Shown: one piece after another, positions 40,865 to 49,822 of the stretch
How positions within the stretch are numbered: the first letter of the stretch is position 1
Layout: each line of letters starts with the position of its first letter
Source: Rikenellaceae bacterium
GTDB lineage: Bacteria; Bacteroidota; Bacteroidia; Bacteroidales; Rikenellaceae
Reading direction: 5' to 3'
Assembly (NCBI GenBank): GCA_902363575.1
Contig: CABJAJ010000002.1
Span: 496,001-560,000 of the forward strand
DNA length: 64,000 nt
Notes under the pieces: generated by a model
Database searches by the model: none
The model's input: the letters and a program-made list of their open reading frames with translations, nothing else
Told to the model about the DNA's origin: nothing
Translations under genes and position numbers: made by a program

Positions 40865-40893
40865 AGGCCGTATGCGTCGCATACGGCCTTTTT
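40865..40893 (+). terminator. Terminator of the 39990 gene
   Basis: An 11-bp perfect stem (40865-40875 with 40879-40889) with a 3-nt loop is followed by TTTTT. It starts 26 nt after the stop. Confidence 0.9.
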
Positions 40894-40954
40894 ATTCCGA
40901 TTCAAACAGGAGCATCCGACCGAAAAAATCATGGCGCCACGACGGACGGTCGCC

Positions 40955-41488
40955 TTACCGCTTGTCCCGACGGCCGGCGAGCGCCTTGAGCACGTCCACC
41001 CTTTCGGCCGCGTCCGCCGCCGTCATGCGGCGGATCAGGCCGACCAACTGCCGAGCGTTCATCTCCAGGCCGCTCGTGCGGATATACACCGCCTTCAACC
41101 CCTGCTGTGCATAGAGTCGGTCGAAACGCCAGAACCACGAGGGACGCACCGACATGGGTTTATAGCTCCTGTCGAGCAGCAGGCGCACGATATACTGTCC
41201 CCTGTAAAAGAGGTCGTCCGCATGCAGAATCGCCTCCCATGCGATCTCTTCCCGGATGGTGAAGAGTTCGGTAATGCCCTCGACGGTCAGCACGAGCTGG
41301 GGCCTGCGGTCGAACAGGGATCCGAAACCGTAAATGAGCGTAAATGCCGCCGTGATGATGAAAAGCCATCCGACAACTTCCTCGCCCGCATATTGCAGCA
41401 GCAAAGCGCCTCCGATGCCGAGCGCGAAGCCGGCGACGGTGACGATTGCCGCCGTCTTTTTGGATTTCCGTATGACCAGTTTCCGCAC
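40955..41488 (-). CDS. STM3941-like membrane protein
   Basis: The 177-residue protein opens with a basic stretch (RKLVIRKSKKTA), two membrane helices (about 12-32 and 38-56), then a cytoplasmic PH-like beta domain (VLTVEGITELFTI, REEIAWEAI) and a C-terminal helix (NARQLVGLIRRM). This matches the STM3941 family of unknown function, found across enterics and Bacteroidetes. The gene stands alone between two terminators. No enzyme motif is seen. The family call rests on topology and the opening motif. Confidence 0.6.
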   Translation of the reverse strand: MRKLVIRKSKKTAAIVTVAGFALGIGGALLLQYAGEEVVGWLFIITAAFTLIYGFGSLFDRRPQLVLTVEGITELFTIREEIAWEAILHADDLFYRGQYIVRLLLDRSYKPMSVRPSWFWRFDRLYAQQGLKAVYIRTSGLEMNARQLVGLIRRMTAADAAERVDVLKALAGRRDKR

Positions 41489-41719
41489 GTCGCCTCTTTT
41501 GCGACCGCAACATGCAAATCATTCTCCAAACCCGACGCGCCATTGCGCTTTCTGCGGTCACAGTCCGCTTTCGGCAGCCGCACGATACGGGGGATAAAAA
41601 CCTCATCCGCGCCCGGATGGGGTGTCGCCGTTGGTCCGGTTTTTGTTCCGAATGGCCGTGCCGTCGTCGGGGAACGCTTCCCTCACGGCGGCGGAATAAT
41701 CACTTAACAACTCGCAATT

Positions 41720-41950
41720 ATGGCAATGAATACTCCCGACGAAGGAAAATGGACCGAGGCGATCGAGAAGCAGACTTCTAAGGTGCCCTCGGGCGTCTAT
41801 CTCTCGGCTGCGATGCTGGTAATGGCCACTTCGCTCGCCTTCAAATGCTTCGGCAAGAAGCACACGGCGCTTTTCATCGGACAGTGGGCCGCCCCGCTGC
41901 TCATCATGGGCGTCTATAACAAAATCGTCAAGACCGAGGGACACGACTGA
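41720..41950 (+). CDS. Small two-helix membrane protein
   Basis: The 76-residue protein has a hydrophilic N-terminus (MNTPDEGKWTEAIEKQ) and two membrane helices (about 27-45 and 48-66), ending in IVKTEGHD. It is not recognised. Its codon use fits the genome and it is followed 18 nt later by a strong terminator, which supports a real transcript. No promoter box is visible in 41600-41719. Confidence 0.65.
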   Translation: MAMNTPDEGKWTEAIEKQTSKVPSGVYLSAAMLVMATSLAFKCFGKKHTALFIGQWAAPLLIMGVYNKIVKTEGHD

Positions 41951-41968
41951 CGTATCCCGCTTAGCAGA

Positions 41969-41995
41969 GGGCCCCGGCGTAACCGGGGCCCTTTT
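41969..41995 (+). terminator. Terminator of the small membrane protein gene
   Basis: GGGCCCCGG (41969-41977) and CCGGGGCCC (41983-41991) form a perfect 9-bp stem with a 5-nt loop and TTTT tail. Confidence 0.9.
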
Positions 41996-42031
41996 CGTTG
42001 CATTGCAGGCCGGACATGCGCCGGCGGGGAA

Positions 42032-43534
42032 TCAGTAATCGGCGTGCTGCGGATCGAACTCCGTCCAGCCGGCCATCCAGTTGTCCCCCTCGGCGAAGGC
42101 GCCCACATAAGTCACCTTGTCGAATCCCGAAGCCACTATGGGATCGTCGAACGAGGCGGCGCCCAGCAAAGGACTGCCCGCCACGGGGCTGTAATCCGCA
42201 CTCCCCGCAAGACTGTTGGGCTGACGGAGCTTAAGCTCGGCGATCGTCCCGAACACCCGGTTGCCGAGGGATGCGGTTTTGAAGTAGGTCGAGGAGAACG
42301 ACTCGCTCTTCGTCTCGTCGAAATCCGAGGAGTTGTCGGTGTAGCGATCCTGGAAATCCTTGTTCTTGTCGCTTCCGAGAATGCCCATGCCGGCGAAGAA
42401 GACGCGGCTTATCCTGAGCTGACCGCCGAGGGCGTCGCCCTGGGTGTCGGAACCCTTGTCGTTCTCGATCACCAGCCCCACGGGGTAGCCCATCGCCACC
42501 GAGTTGAAGCACGAGAGGTTGGAGTAGCGGCGAATCTGCATGGCGGCCTGGAACTGCCCCAGCTTGGAGCCGTTGCCCGGATTGTAGTCGCCGCCGTCGA
42601 TGTAGTCGGCCGTATTGCTGAAAGCCGGATCCTGCCCGATGGGGCCGACGAAAGTTACGTTGGAGAAGACGCACGAGGTCTGGGGTTCGATGTCGGTGCC
42701 GTCCGACCAGTTGTCGCTCTCGAAGCCGTTGGAGACGGACTGGTCGGCCAGCCGGGGATGGCGCACGCCCAGGCAGAACTGCACGCGGCCCGAGAAGCCG
42801 TTATCCGTGTCGAAATCGTCGTCCCAGCCGTGATAGGCCACCAGGTATTTGGCATCGACCGTACCGCCGAACCATTCGTAGGAGTCGTCGTTGGAATAGG
42901 AAACCTGGATATGGTCGAGCTGCGTGGACGAGCCGACCGAGCCGAACGTGATGCCGTTGATCTCCTGGTCGGGAGCGAACGGATAACCCGCGAATTCGCA
43001 GCGCACGTAGCTCAGCGCACCCGAACAGTCGGCATCGTCGCTGCCGCCGTGCTTGGAACGGGGGCCGCCCTCGATCGTCATTTCGGTCCGGTTGTTCCGG
43101 GCTTTGCCGCAGAGGATGATACCGCCCCAGTCGCCCGGCTTGCGCCGTCCCGCAGGTTCTGCCGAGGTAAAGACGATCGGCTTTTGCGCCGTGCCCCTGG
43201 CCCAGAGCTTGCCGCCCCGTTCGGCGATCAGCGCCGCCATGGTCGCCTTGTCGCCTTTGATTACGGTACCGGGCTCGATCGTGAGCTCCGCACCGTCGCA
43301 GATATAAACCCATCCCACGAGCGTATAGGTACCTTCCGGGAGGGTGTATTTCCCCTTGATCTCGAATTCGTTGTCCCCGTTGCCGATTTGCGTGCCGTCG
43401 CCGAAAAGGATCTCTTTCAGGTCGCCCTGTCCGCCGCCCGTACCATCACCGCCAGCAGGATTGGTTTCGTCGTCGCTGCAGCCCGTCATCATAAGGGCCA
43501 TTACCGCCAGAGCGGTCATCCACAATTTTTTCAT
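42032..43534 (-). CDS. Surface lipoprotein with right-handed beta-helix
   Basis: The 500-residue protein has a lipoprotein signal (MTGC) and an acidic surface-export stretch (CSDDET). The rest is a Gly/Asp-rich beta-helix of the type seen beside TonB receptors in many Bacteroidetes: GAELTIEPGTVIKGD, RGGKLWARGTAQKPIVFTS, GDWGGIILCGKA, and NDDSYEWFGGTVDAKYLVAYHG. It is encoded 52 nt after the TonB receptor and is probably its surface binding partner. These pairs are sometimes misnamed multidrug transporters. In some marine relatives they lie in phosphate-scavenging loci; the ligand here is unknown. Confidence 0.82.
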   Translation of the reverse strand: MKKLWMTALAVMALMMTGCSDDETNPAGGDGTGGGQGDLKEILFGDGTQIGNGDNEFEIKGKYTLPEGTYTLVGWVYICDGAELTIEPGTVIKGDKATMAALIAERGGKLWARGTAQKPIVFTSAEPAGRRKPGDWGGIILCGKARNNRTEMTIEGGPRSKHGGSDDADCSGALSYVRCEFAGYPFAPDQEINGITFGSVGSSTQLDHIQVSYSNDDSYEWFGGTVDAKYLVAYHGWDDDFDTDNGFSGRVQFCLGVRHPRLADQSVSNGFESDNWSDGTDIEPQTSCVFSNVTFVGPIGQDPAFSNTADYIDGGDYNPGNGSKLGQFQAAMQIRRYSNLSCFNSVAMGYPVGLVIENDKGSDTQGDALGGQLRISRVFFAGMGILGSDKNKDFQDRYTDNSSDFDETKSESFSSTYFKTASLGNRVFGTIAELKLRQPNSLAGSADYSPVAGSPLLGAASFDDPIVASGFDKVTYVGAFAEGDNWMAGWTEFDPQHADY

Positions 43535-43544
43535 CGTTTTATCA

Positions 43545-43580
43545 TTAAAAAGGGTTCATTCGTTAAAAAGGGTTCATTCG
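43545..43580 (-). repeat. Tandem 18-bp repeat with two mini-ORFs
   Basis: On the coding (minus) strand CGAATGAACCCTTTTTAA occurs twice without a gap (43580-43563 and 43562-43545), between the TonB receptor stop and the lipoprotein start. Each copy is itself a four-codon ORF, ATG AAC CCT TTT TAA. Confidence 0.85.
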
Positions 43581-43586
43581 TTTCGT

Positions 43587-46400
43587 TCAGAAGCTCACGC
43601 TCGCGCCCAGCGAAAAGGTGCATCCGGGTCGAAAGCGCTTGGTGACCTCGATCCGCTCGTGCTCGCGGCCCTCGTCGTCGGTATAGCGGGGAAACTGGCA
43701 GAAGCGCACGCTTTGGGCCAGCACGTCGCGGGCGCTCAGCCGCAGCTCCCAGCGGCCCAGTTTTTTGGTGACGACCACATCGAGCGCGTCGCGCGGCATC
43801 TCGTACATATCGGGAATATCGTTGTCCACGGTTCCGCCGCCGCTCAGGTCGGCGCGGCCGATTCCCACGATACGCTTGCCGATGCGGTTGTAGAGCAGCC
43901 CGACCGTCAGGCCGGCGCGCTCGGGCTGGTAGAAGAGCCCGCAATTGACCAGATAGGGCGACTGGCCCTGCATGGGACGGTCGTGCTCGAGCGATCCGTC
44001 GCCGAAGCGCACCCGGCTGTGAATCCAGGAGGCGTTGAGCGAAAGCGAGAAGGCCGGCAGCCCCATGAAGCCGAGGTTTTTGCGCACGTCGAGCTCCACG
44101 CCGTAAACCCGGGCGGCGTCGGCGTTTTCAAACGTATAGGTGTAACTGCCCCCGGCGTCGCGGAACGTGGTTTCGATCGGGTGGCGGAAATGCTTGTAGA
44201 ACACCGCCAGCGAAATGCTCTCCGAGGGCGAAGGATACCACTCATACCGCACATCGGCATTCTGCACGTAAGCGGCTTTCAGATCGGGGTTGCCCATCAC
44301 GATGCTGAACAGGTCGAAATCATAGAAGGTCGAAGCCGAGACCTCCCGGAACTCGGGCCGGTTGGTCGAACGGCCGTAGGCGGCCCGCAACTGGTGCGCC
44401 TCCGACAGCTTCCAGGTCAGATTGACCGATGGGAAAAGATCGGTATAGTCATAACGGGTGGTTTTGCTCGTCCACTCCTTGCTGCGGGTGTAGCTCTTGA
44501 GGTCCATCCCGCTGTGCTCGAAACGTACCCCCGCATAAAGGGTCAGCGGCCCGAGCGGAAGGTTGATCGCCGCATAGGCCGCCGCCAGCAGGTTTTCGCC
44601 CTCGTAGCAATCCCGGTTGTTGGAGTCGTCGTAGATGTAGAGCTTGTCCGCGCCATAGTTGCCGGGTTGCAGGATCTCGTCCACCACGTCGCAATATACG
44701 AAGTCGGCGGGCAGGTTCGACGGATTGAATCGGTAGAAGAATGCGCGGGCCCGGTAATCGCGGGTGCGGAACTCGCCGTAAGCCCCCGTGCGGAGCGTCG
44801 TAGCGACCTTCCGCCCCTCCCGCATGCGCAGCTCGTAGTTGATACCCGCCGAGGCGATATGCTCGCGCAGACGGGTGAAGTCGCGCCGGATTTCATTCTG
44901 GTCGATCCCCATTTCGCCGTAATGGGCATCGCCGTAGAGGTCGTTTTCCTGAAGATTGACGATCCGCCGGTCGGGTACGTGCTTGTTCGCATAGGAGTAT
45001 CCCGCATTCCAGTCGAGCCGGCTGCCGGCGAACTCGTGCACGCCCGCCACCTGTCCGTTATAGGTGGTGCGGGAGGTGTAGAGGTATTCGGCCTTGCGCT
45101 GAACGTAGAGGGAGGAGATATTCTGCCACCCCTCGCGGGCGGTGTAGCGGTCCTGTCCGACCTGATTGAGCAGGTTGCGCAGGTAATAGCGGCTCTGCGT
45201 TCCGATGAAGGCCACGTTGAGCATCGCACCCGCCTTGACCGTAGTCCGGTACTGGTCGTCCGTATATTTGTAGAGGTATTCCGGTTTGTCCTCCTTCTTG
45301 TTGTAAACCCCATAGCGGCAGTTATCCATCCCGGCGTACGTGCGCGACGAATAGCTGTAATTGACCGCTCCGTTGAGCGTGATCTTCTTCCCGTCGCGTA
45401 ACGACCACGCCTTGCCGAAAGCCACGGCCAACCGCTGGTCGGGAATCGGCCGCCGCGAGTGCACGCGCCAGTCGTTGTTGAATCCCTCGCGGGTCATCCG
45501 CGTGACATGCTGCGCATCGCCGTTGTCCAGCGGAGCCTCGATGCCGCCGCTCACGCCGCGCTTTCCGTTGTCGAAACCGAGCCAGTCGGTGCCGCTGCCC
45601 CGGTTGAAGAGGAAACGGCGGAAATGGGTTTCGGTATTGACTCCCAGGGCGTACTGGATGCTTACGGCCTCCTGTGCCGGCATATCTTTCGTGCCGATGC
45701 GGATGAAGCCGCCGGAGAAGTCGGCCGGCACCTCCGGAGCGGGGGATTTCAGGACCATGATATGTTCGATCTGCCCGGCGGGAATGAGGTCGAAGGAAAA
45801 CGCCCGCGTGTCGGCCTCGGAGCTGGGCACGGCGGCGCCGTTGATCCAGACGTTATTGTATCGCTGGGAGAGTCCCCGGGCGATCACGAACTTGTCGTCG
45901 ATGAGCGAAATGCCGGGGATACGGCGGACGACCTCCCCCGCGTCGCGGTCCTGCGTGCGAGCGATGGTCTGGCTCGAAACGCCGCTTACGACCATCATCG
46001 CATGGCGCACGTCGAAATTGACCGCCGCCTCGCTGTCCCGCCGCCGCACGGCGGTCACCACCACCTGGTCGATCTCCTCGCGCTGCTCCTCCAGCGCGGC
46101 ATCCGCGCGGGCCGTCTGCCCGCTCCGCACCTCGACGTGAGGAATCAGGCAGGGTGCATAGGTAAGCATCGTCACCTCGAGATCGTACGTTCCGGCGTCG
46201 AGACCGGCGATGCGGTAACGGCCCGTCGCGTCGCAGGCGGCGCCCCGCAGCGTACCCCTCACAACCACCGTCGCACCGGTCACGGGGTCTCCCGTCGCCT
46301 GGTCGGTAACCGTGCCCTCGATCGTTCCCTGCGCCGCAGCCTCGGCCAAACCGATCCCCAATGCCGCACAAACGGCGGCCCAACGTAAAATTCCAATCAT
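43587..46400 (-). CDS. TonB-dependent receptor with carboxypeptidase-like domain
   Basis: The 937-residue receptor starts at 46400, giving a signal peptide (MIGILRWAAV ... AAAQ). A carboxypeptidase-regulatory-like domain (about 24-105: GTIEGTVTDQATGDPVTGA), a TonB-box/linker, a plug (RDAGEVVRRIPGISLIDDKFVIARGLSQRYNNVWING) and a barrel of about 750 residues ending FSLGASVSF follow. The plug type is that of receptors for siderophores, haem or small organics rather than SusC. Its transcription unit continues into the beta-helix lipoprotein. It diverges from the GH13 enzyme gene. Confidence 0.9.
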   Translation of the reverse strand: MIGILRWAAVCAALGIGLAEAAAQGTIEGTVTDQATGDPVTGATVVVRGTLRGAACDATGRYRIAGLDAGTYDLEVTMLTYAPCLIPHVEVRSGQTARADAALEEQREEIDQVVVTAVRRRDSEAAVNFDVRHAMMVVSGVSSQTIARTQDRDAGEVVRRIPGISLIDDKFVIARGLSQRYNNVWINGAAVPSSEADTRAFSFDLIPAGQIEHIMVLKSPAPEVPADFSGGFIRIGTKDMPAQEAVSIQYALGVNTETHFRRFLFNRGSGTDWLGFDNGKRGVSGGIEAPLDNGDAQHVTRMTREGFNNDWRVHSRRPIPDQRLAVAFGKAWSLRDGKKITLNGAVNYSYSSRTYAGMDNCRYGVYNKKEDKPEYLYKYTDDQYRTTVKAGAMLNVAFIGTQSRYYLRNLLNQVGQDRYTAREGWQNISSLYVQRKAEYLYTSRTTYNGQVAGVHEFAGSRLDWNAGYSYANKHVPDRRIVNLQENDLYGDAHYGEMGIDQNEIRRDFTRLREHIASAGINYELRMREGRKVATTLRTGAYGEFRTRDYRARAFFYRFNPSNLPADFVYCDVVDEILQPGNYGADKLYIYDDSNNRDCYEGENLLAAAYAAINLPLGPLTLYAGVRFEHSGMDLKSYTRSKEWTSKTTRYDYTDLFPSVNLTWKLSEAHQLRAAYGRSTNRPEFREVSASTFYDFDLFSIVMGNPDLKAAYVQNADVRYEWYPSPSESISLAVFYKHFRHPIETTFRDAGGSYTYTFENADAARVYGVELDVRKNLGFMGLPAFSLSLNASWIHSRVRFGDGSLEHDRPMQGQSPYLVNCGLFYQPERAGLTVGLLYNRIGKRIVGIGRADLSGGGTVDNDIPDMYEMPRDALDVVVTKKLGRWELRLSARDVLAQSVRFCQFPRYTDDEGREHERIEVTKRFRPGCTFSLGASVSF

Positions 46401-46421
46401 GCAGTCTTCATTTATCCGCCG

Positions 46422-46429
46422 CAAAAGTA
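46422..46429 (-). promoter_or_regulatory. -7 box of the TonB receptor/beta-helix operon
   Basis: The minus strand reads TACTTTTG, a full TAnnTTTG box, 21 nt before the start at 46400. The nearest TTTG is 25 nt upstream, further than usual. Confidence 0.65.
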
Positions 46430-46548
46430 GCGGGACGCCGTTACAACATGGTGACAAAGCGGTCACAACCCTGCGAAACCGTCGTTGCGAAACGGCTACA
46501 CGCGCGCACACGGTATGGTATGGTTCTGGCAGGACGGGAGCGTCACCA

Positions 46549-48309
46549 ATGCGCATGCACATGATTAAAACGTCACGTAAAAAAGCCGGGGCGCTTCGCG
46601 ACGAACGATCCGCAGCCCGGACCGGGGTAAGCAACGACACGGAACCCGCCTGGTGGAAAGAGGCCGTCTTTTACCAGATCTATCCCCGCAGCTTTCAGGA
46701 CAGCGACCGCGACGGAGTGGGCGATCTGCGCGGCATCGTCTCGCGGCTGGACTATGTGCGCGACCTAGGCGTGGACGCCATCTGGCTCAACCCCGTTTTC
46801 GCCTCGCCGAACGCCGACAACGGTTACGACATCAGCGACTACCGGGCGATCTCGCCGGAATTCGGAACGATGGAGGATTTCGACCGCCTCGTGCGCGAAG
46901 CCCACGCCCACTCGCTCCGCGTGGTGCTCGACCTGGTGGTCAACCACACCAGCGACGAGCACCCCTGGTTCCTGTCCGCACGCAGTTCGCGCCGCAGTCC
47001 CTATTACGATTTCTACCTGTGGTGGGCGGCCGAGCGGGGAACGCCTCCCCTGCGGCAGAGCCATTTCGACCCGGCGGGCACGGCATGGCGTTACAACCCG
47101 CCCACCGACTCCTACTACCTGCACTACTTCTCGGCCCGCCAGCCCGACCTCAACTGGAACAACCCCCGCGTGCGGAGCGAAATATACGACATGATGCGTT
47201 TCTGGCTCGACAAGGGGATCGACGGCTTTCGCATGGACTCGATCTCCTATATCGCAAAAGACCCCTCCTTCCCCGAGCTCGACCGCACGGCCTGCCCCGA
47301 CCTCTTCTCCTGCTATGCCCGGGGCCCCCGCCTGCACGAATACCTGCACGAAATGAACCGCGAAGTGCTGGCGCCCTACCGCTGCTTTTCGGTGGGCGAA
47401 GGGTCGGCAGTCACCTCCGGGGAGGTCGCGCGCTTCGTCGAACCCGGGCGGCAGGAGCTCGACATGCTCTACCATTTCGGAGCGGCCGAAGTACGCAACG
47501 AAACCACTCCCGACGGGGAGGGAACCGACATTCCCTACAGCCTGATCGCCCTCAAGCGCATGTTCACCCGCTGGGACGCCGCCGTCGGACAAGGCTGGCC
47601 GGCGATCTACCTGGGCAACCACGACCAGCCCCGCATGGTCTCGCGCTTCGGCAGCGACGAGCCCGGCCTGCGGGAGCTTTCGGCCAAGATGCTGGCCACG
47701 TTCCTGCTGACAATGCGCGGCACCCCGTTCTGGTATATGGGCGACGAGCTGGGCATGGCCAATATCCGGTTCCGCCGCATCGACGATTACGACGACATCG
47801 ACACCCGCAACGGATACATCCGGCTGCAACACGAAGGCGGCGACACGCAACTGTTCCTGCGGGAACAGGCCGAAGTGGGGCGCGACAACGCCCGCACACC
47901 GTTCCAATGGAATCCGACGACCTATGCCGGATTCTCTGATGTGCGTCCCTGGCTGCGCGTGAATCCCGATTATCCGCGCGTGAACGCCGCCGCTCAGGAG
48001 CACGACGCCCACTCGGTGCTCGCCTACTTCCGCACGGCCGCGACATTCCGCAAACAGCACCGCAACCTGATCTATGGCAGCTACCGGCTGCTGGACGCCG
48101 ACAACAAGCGGGTCTATGCCTACCTGCGCGAAGGGGGCGGCGAACGCTATCTCGTGGCGCTCAACTTTTCACGCCGCAACGCCCTCACCCTCCCCGGTCC
48201 CGAACTCGGCGGGGCGCGGATCGCGCTGCACAACTACCCCGACATCGCCGCCCCTGCGGGTCGCGTGATCGAGCTCCGGCCGTTCGAGGCGGTGGTTTTC
48301 GAGCTCTGA
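46549..48309 (+). CDS. GH13 alpha-glucosidase (oligo-1,6-glucosidase type)
   Basis: The 586-residue enzyme hydrolyses alpha-1,4/1,6-linked oligosaccharides. It has the (beta/alpha)8 barrel with VFYQIYPRSFQDSDRDGVGDL, the QPDLNW motif, nucleophile Asp230 in GFRMDS, acid/base Glu284 in VGEGSA and Asp359 in NHDQPR. The opening and the QPDLNWNNP motif are typical of the oligo-1,6-glucosidase/trehalose-6-phosphate hydrolase branch (GH13_17/31). No signal peptide is seen, so it is cytoplasmic. The start at 46549 is one of three nearby ATGs (46555 and 46561 are alternatives). Confidence 0.9.
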   Translation: MRMHMIKTSRKKAGALRDERSAARTGVSNDTEPAWWKEAVFYQIYPRSFQDSDRDGVGDLRGIVSRLDYVRDLGVDAIWLNPVFASPNADNGYDISDYRAISPEFGTMEDFDRLVREAHAHSLRVVLDLVVNHTSDEHPWFLSARSSRRSPYYDFYLWWAAERGTPPLRQSHFDPAGTAWRYNPPTDSYYLHYFSARQPDLNWNNPRVRSEIYDMMRFWLDKGIDGFRMDSISYIAKDPSFPELDRTACPDLFSCYARGPRLHEYLHEMNREVLAPYRCFSVGEGSAVTSGEVARFVEPGRQELDMLYHFGAAEVRNETTPDGEGTDIPYSLIALKRMFTRWDAAVGQGWPAIYLGNHDQPRMVSRFGSDEPGLRELSAKMLATFLLTMRGTPFWYMGDELGMANIRFRRIDDYDDIDTRNGYIRLQHEGGDTQLFLREQAEVGRDNARTPFQWNPTTYAGFSDVRPWLRVNPDYPRVNAAAQEHDAHSVLAYFRTAATFRKQHRNLIYGSYRLLDADNKRVYAYLREGGGERYLVALNFSRRNALTLPGPELGGARIALHNYPDIAAPAGRVIELRPFEAVVFEL

Positions 48310-48417
48310 TCCGCAAGCCGGTTTCCAACCGGGGCGGCGAACGGCGATCAGGCCGTAACCTATCCGACCGACGGCGATCGTCCCGGACTGCTCCTGCATC
48401 AGTATGGGCACACAAAC

Positions 48418-48442
48418 GAGCGCACCCCTACGGGGTGCGCTC
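48418..48442 (-). terminator. Hairpin terminator between GH13 and Mn-catalase genes
   Basis: An 11-bp perfect stem (48418-48428 with 48432-48442) and 3-nt loop. On the minus strand GTTTGTGTG follows, and it lies 51 nt after the Mn-catalase stop. The T-run is weak, so it may work for both strands. Confidence 0.65.
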
Positions 48443-48493
48443 GCCGTTAAAGATTCGGTCGGGTGCTACTGTACGCGCCCCGCCGCCTGTACT

Positions 48494-49462
48494 CTACTGA
48501 ACGGGCACTTTTTCGCGCCGGGTGCTGTGCCGTTCGCCCTCGTCGCCCCGCTTGTCCCATTGGAGGTTGGCCTCGGGCGTAGCGGAAGAGACCTCCTTGC
48601 TGCGTTCGCGGCTAAGCTGCCGGTCGGCCTTCTTCACCGAGGAGAGCGTGCGCTCGGTACCCTCGGGTTCCAGATCCGTCAGGCCGTCGGTTTGGCGCAC
48701 ATGCTCCAGAGGGTCGTCGATGTACTGCCACTGTTCGCCCAGACCGGTGCTTTCGCCTTCGTTCCAGGGGCCGCGTGCATCCTCACCCCGGGATGTATTG
48801 TAATAGAGGTTGCTGTAACGGGGATCGCTCTGCAGCACGCCCGGCGGGAAGTTGGGCTTGATGGTCTCGAGTGCGGCCTCGAACTGCTGGAAATGGGCCA
48901 CCTCGCGCGTCATCAGGAAGTTGAGCGTAGCGAGCACATCGGGGTCGTCGGTAAACTGCATCAGGTACTCATAGACGATCTTCGCACGCGATTCGGCTGC
49001 GATATCCGAGCGCAGATCGACCGTCAGGTCGCTGTTGGCATTGACGTAGGAGCCCATCCAGGGCACGCCGTTGCTGTCGGTCAGACGCGGGCCGCCGCCC
49101 GTGAGCACGAAAAACTGGGGGTTGGTGCCCGTATGGATGAAATCTTCCTTCGAGGCTTTGTCCATCGGTGCCGAGAAGCGTTCGGCGGCGTCCTTGAGGT
49201 CGCCGTTCACGCCGGCCAGAAGCATCTGGATCGTGGCGCCCACGATTTCGAGGTGTCCGAGCTCTTCGGTGGCGATATCCATGAGCATATCGTATTTCTC
49301 CGGATAGGGATTGCGGCAACCGAATGCCTGCACGAAATATTGCATGGCCGCCTTGAGCTCGCCGTTGCCGCCGCCGAACTGTTCGAGCAGCAGCCGTGCG
49401 AAACGCACGTCGGGTCGGGAAACCCGTGCTTTGAATTGGAGTTCTTTTACATGGTAAAACAT
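48494..49462 (-). CDS. Manganese catalase
   Basis: The 322-residue dimanganese enzyme turns hydrogen peroxide into water and oxygen. The ferritin-like bundle carries Glu35 (NGELKAAMQYF), Glu67 and His70 (EELGHLE), a later AESRAKIVYEYL glutamate, and REVAHFQQFE with the final His. The C-terminal 60 residues are charged and disordered (EGTERTLSSVKKADRQLSRE), as in many relatives. It is a single gene. Oxygen defence in an anaerobe fits; a close haem catalase is not encoded nearby. Confidence 0.95.
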   Translation of the reverse strand: MFYHVKELQFKARVSRPDVRFARLLLEQFGGGNGELKAAMQYFVQAFGCRNPYPEKYDMLMDIATEELGHLEIVGATIQMLLAGVNGDLKDAAERFSAPMDKASKEDFIHTGTNPQFFVLTGGGPRLTDSNGVPWMGSYVNANSDLTVDLRSDIAAESRAKIVYEYLMQFTDDPDVLATLNFLMTREVAHFQQFEAALETIKPNFPPGVLQSDPRYSNLYYNTSRGEDARGPWNEGESTGLGEQWQYIDDPLEHVRQTDGLTDLEPEGTERTLSSVKKADRQLSRERSKEVSSATPEANLQWDKRGDEGERHSTRREKVPVQ

Positions 49463-49720
49463 AACTAACCGTTTTAATGAATGAACCGGGACCTGCGCCG
49501 CAGGGGGTTGCGTCCGTCATCTGCTTCGGAACGTCCGATCGACCGCGCACGCAGTCGGCCCGTGTTGCACATACGAGCAAATATTTCGCCAATCCGGGCA
49601 CCGGACGGAACATCCGCAACCGCAAACGGCAGCAGACGGGTTCGGAAACCCGGTCGGTCACCGACTACGGGCATGGAAAGCTGCCGGCTAAAAATGCCCC
49701 CCCCCTCAAGTCCCTACGGA
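49463..49720. other. Upstream region of the Mn-catalase gene with a C9 run
   Basis: No gene is seen. A run of nine C lies at 49697-49705. The Mn-catalase promoter should lie here on the minus strand; AATATTTG at about 49577-49584 is a near match to the -7 box, about 115 nt from the ATG. Confidence 0.45.
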
Positions 49721-49759
49721 CAAAAAGCGAGCGACAAGACGGTATTCGCCCTGTCGCTC
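49721..49759 (-). terminator. Terminator of the MACPF gene
   Basis: GAGCGACA (49729-49736) pairs with TGTCGCTC (49752-49759); on the minus strand GCTTTTTG follows. It lies 64 nt after the MACPF stop at 49823. Confidence 0.8.
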
Positions 49760-49822
49760 CAATCGATCCGGATCGCTGCGATCGTCCGTGGACAAAGAAT
49801 CGCACGGCCCGGCCAATCTCCA

